Source: Heyndrickxia shackletonii
Lineage (GTDB): Bacteria; Bacillota; Bacilli; Bacillales; Bacillaceae_C
Direction of reading: 5' to 3'
DNA: 64,000 bases
Assembly: GCF_001420715.1 (NCBI RefSeq)
Contig: NZ_LJJC01000006.1
Span: 71,994 to 135,993 of the forward strand
Shown: positions 59,061 to 64,000 of the stretch, in pieces
Layout: each line of letters begins with the position of its first letter
Position numbering within the stretch: position 1 is the first letter of the stretch
The notes under the pieces: model-generated
Told to the model about the DNA's origin: nothing
Seen by the model: the letters and a program-made list of their open reading frames with translations, nothing else
Database searches by the model: none
Translations under genes and position numbers: made by a program

Positions 59061-59276
59061 CTAAAAGAAATGTCGGACTGTGTGAAGCATGGCCCAAATA
59101 CCTGTTGCGAGGCCAAGAAGTAGTCCGATTATTAAAAATAGTGGTTCCGTATGGAAATAACCGTCTAACCATTTTCCAGCAAATATCCCAACTAAAATAG
59201 AACCTACTAATTGGGAAAGGATTGTGGCATATAAGGTCATTGCATTCAAAGGATTTTTATCCTTTTTTCCCATCAT
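59061..59276 (-). CDS. AtpZ/AtpI-type membrane protein, first gene of the atp operon
   Basis: About 71 residues from ATG 59276 (or 59273), just after GTGGAGATG; a longer frame to 59300 is not supported. Two membrane helices (about 17-37 and 47-66): NAMTLYATILSQLVGSILVGIFAGKWLDG and EPLFLIIGLLLGLATGIWAM. It is the AtpZ-like family found upstream of atpI, proposed to form a cation channel with AtpI. Confidence 0.88.
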   Translation of the reverse strand: MMGKKDKNPLNAMTLYATILSQLVGSILVGIFAGKWLDGYFHTEPLFLIIGLLLGLATGIWAMLHTVRHFF

Positions 59277-59394
59277 CACATCTCCACTTTCCAAGAACAT
59301 TTGTCATAAAATATTCTTGTTTTGCAAATGATAGAATGGAAATTTTCACTTCTATGAAAACCAGTGAAAACCCTATCATTCTGCACCCTCTGTT

Positions 59395-59423
59395 AGCATA
59401 CAATAGGGGAAATTTAATGTCAA
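59395..59423 (-). promoter_or_regulatory. Sigma-A promoter of the ATP synthase operon
   Basis: Minus strand: TTGACA, 17 bp, TATGCT, about 120 bp before the first gene. It is the best match in the 391-bp gap 59277-59667, which otherwise is AT-rich and has no gene. Confidence 0.75.
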
Positions 59424-59667
59424 TGTGTTTCTTTGAAAAACGGTGTTGTCATCCCATACAGAATGGAAATTGTCACAAAATCATCAAATTTTTAATTATT
59501 TTTTTATAACTAAAAATTAGGTGTGAACCTTCTATCTATCAAAGCTCATTTTAGGAGAAATTTGCAAATTTATCTAGACCTTATTTTTTCCATTTCTGGG
59601 TTGGTTCTTTAATAAGTATCTTCGGCATTTTAAAAATATAAGAAGGTATAATGATTTTATCTATCGC

Positions 59668-61923
59668 CTATTTGATAGAGGATGACCAAAGCGCTTCCTC
59701 CTTTCTTAACGGAATAGACCATTCTTCAAAATCCTCTTCCCCTTTATTTTTAGCGAATGCAACTGCAGTTATCCTCCTTAGATGAGTTTGTTTTGGTAAT
59801 AGAAGCTGATTATTTACCATCCCGGCACCTATGTGATTCTTAATATCTAAAAAACCAATAAAAGACATCGTTTCTGAATCGAAAAGAGCAATTCCAAATT
59901 CCTCAGCACCCATAGGTAAATATGCTTCGTATCTTATATACCCCCTTTTGTCTCCAGGTACTACGGAAAATCCCATTATCCGTGGATAACTCGGTTCTTT
60001 AACAGCAAATAAATATGGAATTTCAATCCTTTGACTGCCAGCCTCGAGTATTAAGCGCCCATCAATCATTTCTTTTGTTTTATTAAATTCCCTTGTTAAG
60101 ATGGCTCTAATAGGGATGCTTTTCTCCTCCTTTGGCTGAAGAGAAAAAGACTGAGGTAATTCCCATCTTATATTCGGATTAAATTTATTTAGATTAAAGG
60201 AATAGTTAAGTGTTTTATTCGATATGTTTTTAACCGTTATATATTTTGTCCGATTATTTTTATCCTCCGCCAATATCCCGAAAGAAAGACTTCCCGGAAT
60301 AATTAATGATTGAGTTTTAACGGCTTGTTCTACTTGAATTCTTCCAGCTCCTTGTTCAAATACTTTATACTGCTTTTCCTGTTGATCAAAGAGGGGTTTT
60401 GCCGTATTCATTAAGGCGGATTTAATTTCTTCCGGTTTCCACGTCGGATGCGCTTGTTTAATTATTGCCGCCGCGCCGGTAACAAACGGGGCAGACATAC
60501 TCGTTCCTTGCAACATCGTATAACTCCCTTTAGGAATGGTACTGTTTATCGCTACTCCCGGCGCCGTTACATCCGGTTTAACGGACCAATTAACAGTTAC
60601 CGGACCACGAGAACTAAAATCGGCTAGATAATCTTCTTCCTTTTTATAAATAGTTGAAGCTAATAGTGATTTTTGCTTTGCTTCAGATCGTATCAGCTCA
60701 CCAGAATCCCTCGGTATTGTTGCTGCTGGAATAGGACATTTCTTATCAATTATTCCGGCAAAATCACCATCTGTATTATTGAACATAATTACCCCAACTG
60801 CTCCTGCTTCTGCCGCATTTATCACTTTCTCTGTAAAAGAGATCCCCCCTCTTTTTATTAATACGAGCTTTCCATTTGCATCTTTTATTTCCCCCCTATT
60901 TCCGAGTCCTCCATCTACAATAAGAACGGACCGGTCAAAGCTCCAATCTTTACTCCCATGTAAAAGAGAAAGAGGCATGTTTACTTTTATAGTAGGGATA
61001 GACAAATATGGAGTATACAAGGGTGGGGTAGAAGCACCCACGGAAATTGCGCTTGACGATGTGCCGGGAGAACCAACCGTCCACATATTTGGACCTGAAT
61101 TTCCATTTGATGTAACTGCAACGACTCCTTTTGCAACTGCTTTATTTAAAGCCATACTAACAGGTAAATCAGGTCCATTAATATTTGTCCCTAAAGAAAG
61201 ATTTATGATATCCATTTTATCCTTTATACTTTGATCAATTGCTGCTAAAACCTGGTCCGTTGTCCCTTTTCCTCCAGGACCTAAAACCCGGTAGGAATAT
61301 AGATCAACCTCTGGTGCCACCCCCCGCATCTTACCATTAGCGGCTATAATACCGGCAACATGAGTTCCATGAATCGTCATCCCTTTTTGATCCATGGCCT
61401 CCATTGGATTATGATCCCCATCGACAAAATCAAATCCACCTTTATAACTTCCAATTAAATCTGGATGAGTGTAATCGAGACCCGTATCAATTACACCTAC
61501 TTTTACTCCTTTCCCAGTTAAACGATTTCCATATTGATCAAAAATTCCCCTTGCATTTTCCATCCCTATCAATTGGTTACTTTCGCTGTTCATAAAATCT
61601 GTTGTATATACGTTTGATTCGAATATAGCTGATACTTTATTAAAGCTTTTTGCAAATCGTTCTAATTCCTCCTTTTCTCCTTTTAACGAAAAGCCGTTAA
61701 ATGCCTCCGTGAAAAGATACCTGATTTTCAATGTTTGAAAACCTGAAAGGAATTCTTTAATGACTTCTTCTTTCGGAGGCTCGGTTGTAGAAAAAATCAT
61801 GATCATTTCTTCATTTGAAGATGGCTTAGGAAGAGGAGGTATCTTCCAGACTTGTGCATTGCTAGAGTGCAGCATTCCTATACACAAATAGGCTGATACA
61901 ACGAATACCCATATTTTTTTCAT
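59668..61923 (-). CDS. Secreted subtilisin-family (S8) serine protease, Vpr-like
   Basis: 751 residues. Signal peptide MKKIWVFVVSAYLCIGMLHSSNAQ (cleavage about 23). Inhibitor I9 propeptide about 38-110. Catalytic Asp146 (GVIDTGLD), His185 (HGTHVAG) and Ser475 (GTSMSAPF), with a PA domain inserted at about 330-410 (GKLVLIKRGGISFTEKVINAAEAGAVGVIMFNN, quoted as pieces), as in Vpr. C-terminal beta region about 530-750. It is smaller than the paralogue at 29753-32833 and lacks its FlgD-like end. Extracellular proteolysis is expected. The start follows GGGAAGAT. Confidence 0.93.
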   Translation of the reverse strand: MKKIWVFVVSAYLCIGMLHSSNAQVWKIPPLPKPSSNEEMIMIFSTTEPPKEEVIKEFLSGFQTLKIRYLFTEAFNGFSLKGEKEELERFAKSFNKVSAIFESNVYTTDFMNSESNQLIGMENARGIFDQYGNRLTGKGVKVGVIDTGLDYTHPDLIGSYKGGFDFVDGDHNPMEAMDQKGMTIHGTHVAGIIAANGKMRGVAPEVDLYSYRVLGPGGKGTTDQVLAAIDQSIKDKMDIINLSLGTNINGPDLPVSMALNKAVAKGVVAVTSNGNSGPNMWTVGSPGTSSSAISVGASTPPLYTPYLSIPTIKVNMPLSLLHGSKDWSFDRSVLIVDGGLGNRGEIKDANGKLVLIKRGGISFTEKVINAAEAGAVGVIMFNNTDGDFAGIIDKKCPIPAATIPRDSGELIRSEAKQKSLLASTIYKKEEDYLADFSSRGPVTVNWSVKPDVTAPGVAINSTIPKGSYTMLQGTSMSAPFVTGAAAIIKQAHPTWKPEEIKSALMNTAKPLFDQQEKQYKVFEQGAGRIQVEQAVKTQSLIIPGSLSFGILAEDKNNRTKYITVKNISNKTLNYSFNLNKFNPNIRWELPQSFSLQPKEEKSIPIRAILTREFNKTKEMIDGRLILEAGSQRIEIPYLFAVKEPSYPRIMGFSVVPGDKRGYIRYEAYLPMGAEEFGIALFDSETMSFIGFLDIKNHIGAGMVNNQLLLPKQTHLRRITAVAFAKNKGEEDFEEWSIPLRKEEALWSSSIK

Positions 61924-62006
61924 ATTATCTTCCCTTTTTTCCTTAGCTTTTCTTTAATGAAATGGAATATTCAACATTAATATCCTTCCTTTCATGTATT
62001 AACGGT

Positions 62007-62036
62007 AATGCCCCTTTCAAAAAATGGGCATTTTTA
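62007..62036. terminator. Terminator-like hairpin upstream of the lysozyme gene
   Basis: AATGCCC / GGGCATT stem with an 11-12 nt loop; TTTTT follows on the plus strand. No plus-strand gene precedes it, so it could end a short plus-strand RNA or act as an attenuator in the lysozyme leader. On the minus strand it would lie in the protease leader. Confidence 0.5.
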
Positions 62037-62181
62037 TCAGTTTTGTAAAAGCTTAAAACGGTTATCAGAAAGTATCAACAAAATACGTACACGTGCAAAG
62101 TTTTGATTTTACCATTCCATCTGTTAAAGAGTCCTTTTTACAACAAGATCAAAACATCTTCATGGAAGGTGGTGTATTAAT

Positions 62182-63471
62182 TTGAAAAAAGTAACGAAAT
62201 GGATTGGATTACTCATCCTTTCTATCGGGCTATTTTTTTCTTTCGGAGTAAGCTCATTCGCAGAAGAGCCTGATGTAGATTTCATCGATGTTTCTCATCA
62301 TAACCGTGAACTGGGATTACCACTTGCATTCTTTCAAACTATAAAAGCAAGCGGCGTGAAAGGTGTAGTAGTTAAAGTTTCAGAAGATAGGTATTTTGTA
62401 GACCCCGCTGCAAGTGTAAATATAGCCAATGCAAGACAGGCTGGATTAATTGTCAGCGCTTATCATTATGCGCGTTTTACAAGCAATACAAGCGCAAAAG
62501 CGGAAGCACAATGGTTTGATAAGAAACTGAAGTTGGTTGGGTTTAACAAAGAGAAAGATGGATATGTTGTTGTTGACGTAGAAGCTGATAATTTATCAAA
62601 TAGTTCCAGTAATCTTACACACTATACAAATACTTTTATTTCTGAAATGAAGAAGCTTGGATATACACGGGTGGACCTATATTCAGGATCTTATTTTTAT
62701 AACCATCATTTAAAACCTGGAACATTAATCATTGATAAACCTTGGATCGCGTCCTATCCTAAATATCCACAAAGAGGAAATCCCACAGCACAATTCTCAA
62801 ATGGTAAAGGTGCATGGCAGTGGGCGGAAGACTATCAATTTATCGGAATGAGCAGCTATGGATATTTCGACGTGTCAGAGGATTACGCAGGCAAATACAG
62901 TACAAAAACCAAGTCTACCCAGAAGGTTATTCATCATGTAGGAACTATCAAGCCTATATCTATCGTAGATTACTTAAAATCAAAAAAAATGGATTCCTCC
63001 TTTAAGGCACGGCAAAAACTAGCCTCTAAATATGGAATTGCGGATTATAATGGTACTGCAGCCCAGAATCTTGCCCTGCTTGCCAAACTGAAGGCTGGTG
63101 CAAAACCCGCTAAAATTAATCTTCAGAATAGTAAACTTACAACAAAACCCTCCACAGCATTAACAACAACTTACAAGGTAAAAAAAGGTGATACATTAAG
63201 TGGTATTGCCCAAAAATTTCACACGACCGTTTCTAAGCTAAAGTCATTAAATAAAATAAAAAATGTTAACTTCATTCGCGTTAGGCAAACAATAAAAATT
63301 CAAGCTAAAGGCCAAAAAACTACTATAGCGGCAAAATACCACAAGGTCGTTAAAGGGGACACATTATGGGAGATTGCGAAGAAAAATAAAACAACCGTAA
63401 AAAAATTAAAATCCTTGAACAAATTAAAATCGGACATTATTTATCCCGGACAAAAAATAATAGTGAAGTAA
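62182..63471 (+). CDS. Secreted GH25 lysozyme with two LysM domains
   Basis: 429 residues from TTG 62182 behind GGAAGGTGGTG. Signal peptide about 1-28 (WIGLLILSIGLFFSFGVSSFA). GH25 muramidase about 32-225: the first catalytic Asp in DFIDVSHHN and the DxE pair in VVDVEAD. A short linker domain (about 255-310) then two LysM peptidoglycan-binding modules (about 331-373, YKVKKGDTLSGIAQKFHTT; and 386-429, HKVVKGDTLWEIAKKNKTT). It cleaves MurNAc-GlcNAc bonds. The basic tail fits cell-wall attachment. It lies divergent from the protease; there is no holin nearby, so an autolysin rather than a phage lysin is likely. Confidence 0.92.
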   Translation: MKKVTKWIGLLILSIGLFFSFGVSSFAEEPDVDFIDVSHHNRELGLPLAFFQTIKASGVKGVVVKVSEDRYFVDPAASVNIANARQAGLIVSAYHYARFTSNTSAKAEAQWFDKKLKLVGFNKEKDGYVVVDVEADNLSNSSSNLTHYTNTFISEMKKLGYTRVDLYSGSYFYNHHLKPGTLIIDKPWIASYPKYPQRGNPTAQFSNGKGAWQWAEDYQFIGMSSYGYFDVSEDYAGKYSTKTKSTQKVIHHVGTIKPISIVDYLKSKKMDSSFKARQKLASKYGIADYNGTAAQNLALLAKLKAGAKPAKINLQNSKLTTKPSTALTTTYKVKKGDTLSGIAQKFHTTVSKLKSLNKIKNVNFIRVRQTIKIQAKGQKTTIAAKYHKVVKGDTLWEIAKKNKTTVKKLKSLNKLKSDIIYPGQKIIVK

Positions 63472-63504
63472 TTAATTTCTTAGGAAAAAACTCTCACTAA
63501 GAAT

Positions 63505-63656
63505 ACAGTACAGGATCTGAGCGGACAGACGTTCCGTTATTAGCTAAAAAGCAGTCATTTTTGAGTATTTTTCAGCAAATAACGTACTCAGTGTCCGCAA
63601 ACACCCTCAAAAATACCTTATTTATGAAAATAACGTACTTAGTGTCCGCGAAAGGT
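63505..63656. repeat. Dispersed CGGACA / GTTCCGTTATT repeat region, second copy
   Basis: GCGGACAGACGTTCCGTTATT-type block (two overlapping pieces), AAAAAGCAGTCATTTTTGAG, then two ATAACGTACT(C/T)AGTGTCCGC blocks in direct orientation. It matches the region at 21310-21534. Located between the lysozyme and an insertion sequence. Confidence 0.6.
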
Positions 63657-63684
63657 TACCAAAAACGCATGGTTTTACTTTCGG

Positions 63685-64000
63685 TGGTTACCCCTAAAAG
63701 TTAGAGTTTTATTATGCAGCTGATTGGCTGGATTGAGTTCGGTATTCAACTGGACTCATTCCAGCCAATTTTTCTTTTGAACGTTCATTGTTATACCAGT
63801 AGATATATTCTTCTATTCTTCTTTTTAATTCTTCATAGCTTACTAGAATCTCCCCATAATACATTTCTTGTTTTAAAATGCCGAAGAAATTCTCCATCGA
63901 AGCGTTGTCTGCGCAGGTTGCTTTACGTGACATGCTTTGGAATATTTTATTTTCTTTTAACGTTCTGACCCATTGGTTGTGTTGATAATGCCAGCCTTGA
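63685..64000 (-). mobile_element. IS3-family (IS150-like) insertion sequence, 3' end, cut by window edge
   Basis: The element's outer end is likely near 63685 (TGGTTACCCCTAAAAGTTAG, the tip type seen in IS150-group elements), 27 bp beyond the transposase stop. The other end lies outside the window, so length and target duplication cannot be seen. Confidence 0.7.
63712..64000 (-). CDS. IS3-family transposase OrfB, C-terminal part
   Basis: The frame is open from the right window edge (GWHYQHNQWVRTLKENKIFQ) through MSRKATCADNASMENFFGIL to the stop. This is the end of the DDE integrase (rve) domain: the catalytic Glu is in ASMENFFGILKQEM, and the tail IEEYIYWYNNERSKEKLAGMSPVEYR is the classic IS150-group ending. 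The Met at 63933 is internal, not a start. Preceding D residues are outside. The visible part is intact. Confidence 0.9.
   Translation of the reverse strand, partial: QGWHYQHNQWVRTLKENKIFQSMSRKATCADNASMENFFGILKQEMYYGEILVSYEELKRRIEEYIYWYNNERSKEKLAGMSPVEYRTQSSQSAA

Noticed and set aside
60779-61234. Plus-strand 151-codon frame
   Set aside because: Antisense to the catalytic domain of the S8 protease, no ribosome site.

Overview
The window is a low-GC, spore-forming Bacillaceae chromosome segment. The evidence is the sporulation set spoIIID, spoIIQ and spoIID, Bacillus-type gene order (spoIIID-mbl-flhO-flhP-fabZ; murA-ywmB-ywzB-atp operon; ddl-murF-cshA; yhbD-yhbE-yhbF; ywqA-ywqB), frequent TTG/GTG starts behind strong Shine-Dalgarno sites, and a T-box and a ykkC-class riboswitch. 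The genus cannot be fixed from the sequence alone. Most genes lie on the minus strand; plus-strand genes are a small block at 14.8-21.3 kb, a ywpF-like gene at 40.4 kb and a lysozyme near the right end.

Left part (1-9.5 kb): two tandem copies of an oligopeptide ABC importer operon ordered D-F-B-C-A, offset by about 6,070 bp, each with its own near-identical sigma-A promoter. The left copy runs off the window inside oppC. Next come cshA (RNA helicase), murF and ddl (cell-wall precursor synthesis). A convincing guanidine-I (ykkC) riboswitch with terminator then precedes a small three-helix membrane protein of unknown function.

Middle (15-33 kb): a conserved hypothetical; two paralogous CNNM/CorC (MpfA/YhdP-type) membrane proteins on either side of a RodA/FtsW-family flippase; a MerR regulator whose first codons are out of frame; argS under an arginine T-box; a two-gene ABC exporter; a 50-aa gene; a 14-TM MFS efflux pump; the bactofilin-like yhbDEF operon; and a large Vpr-like secreted protease.

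Right part (33-64 kb): the SNF2/SWIM pair ywqA-ywqB, an alkaline phosphatase, ssbB with a 58-aa downstream gene, ywpF, fabZ, flagellar rod genes flhP/flhO, mbl, spoIIID, spoIIQ, spoIID, murA, ywmB, ywzB, and the full nine-gene F1Fo ATP synthase operon with promoter and terminator. A second Vpr-like protease, a GH25/LysM lysozyme and the 3' end of an IS3-family (IS150-like) transposase, cut by the window edge, follow.

The intergenic DNA holds several dispersed repeat families: GGCT-bounded palindromic elements, CGGACA/GTTCCGTTATT repeats, AAGCGCAAG repeats and a GTGTC-type inverted repeat inside the atp operon. Most operons end in clear intrinsic terminators. No tRNA, rRNA or CRISPR array was seen. 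The most interesting items are the riboswitch-controlled unknown membrane protein, the orphan Shine-Dalgarno leaders of the two CNNM genes with the frameshifted MerR gene, the whole-operon opp duplication, and the small genes missed by length cut-offs.
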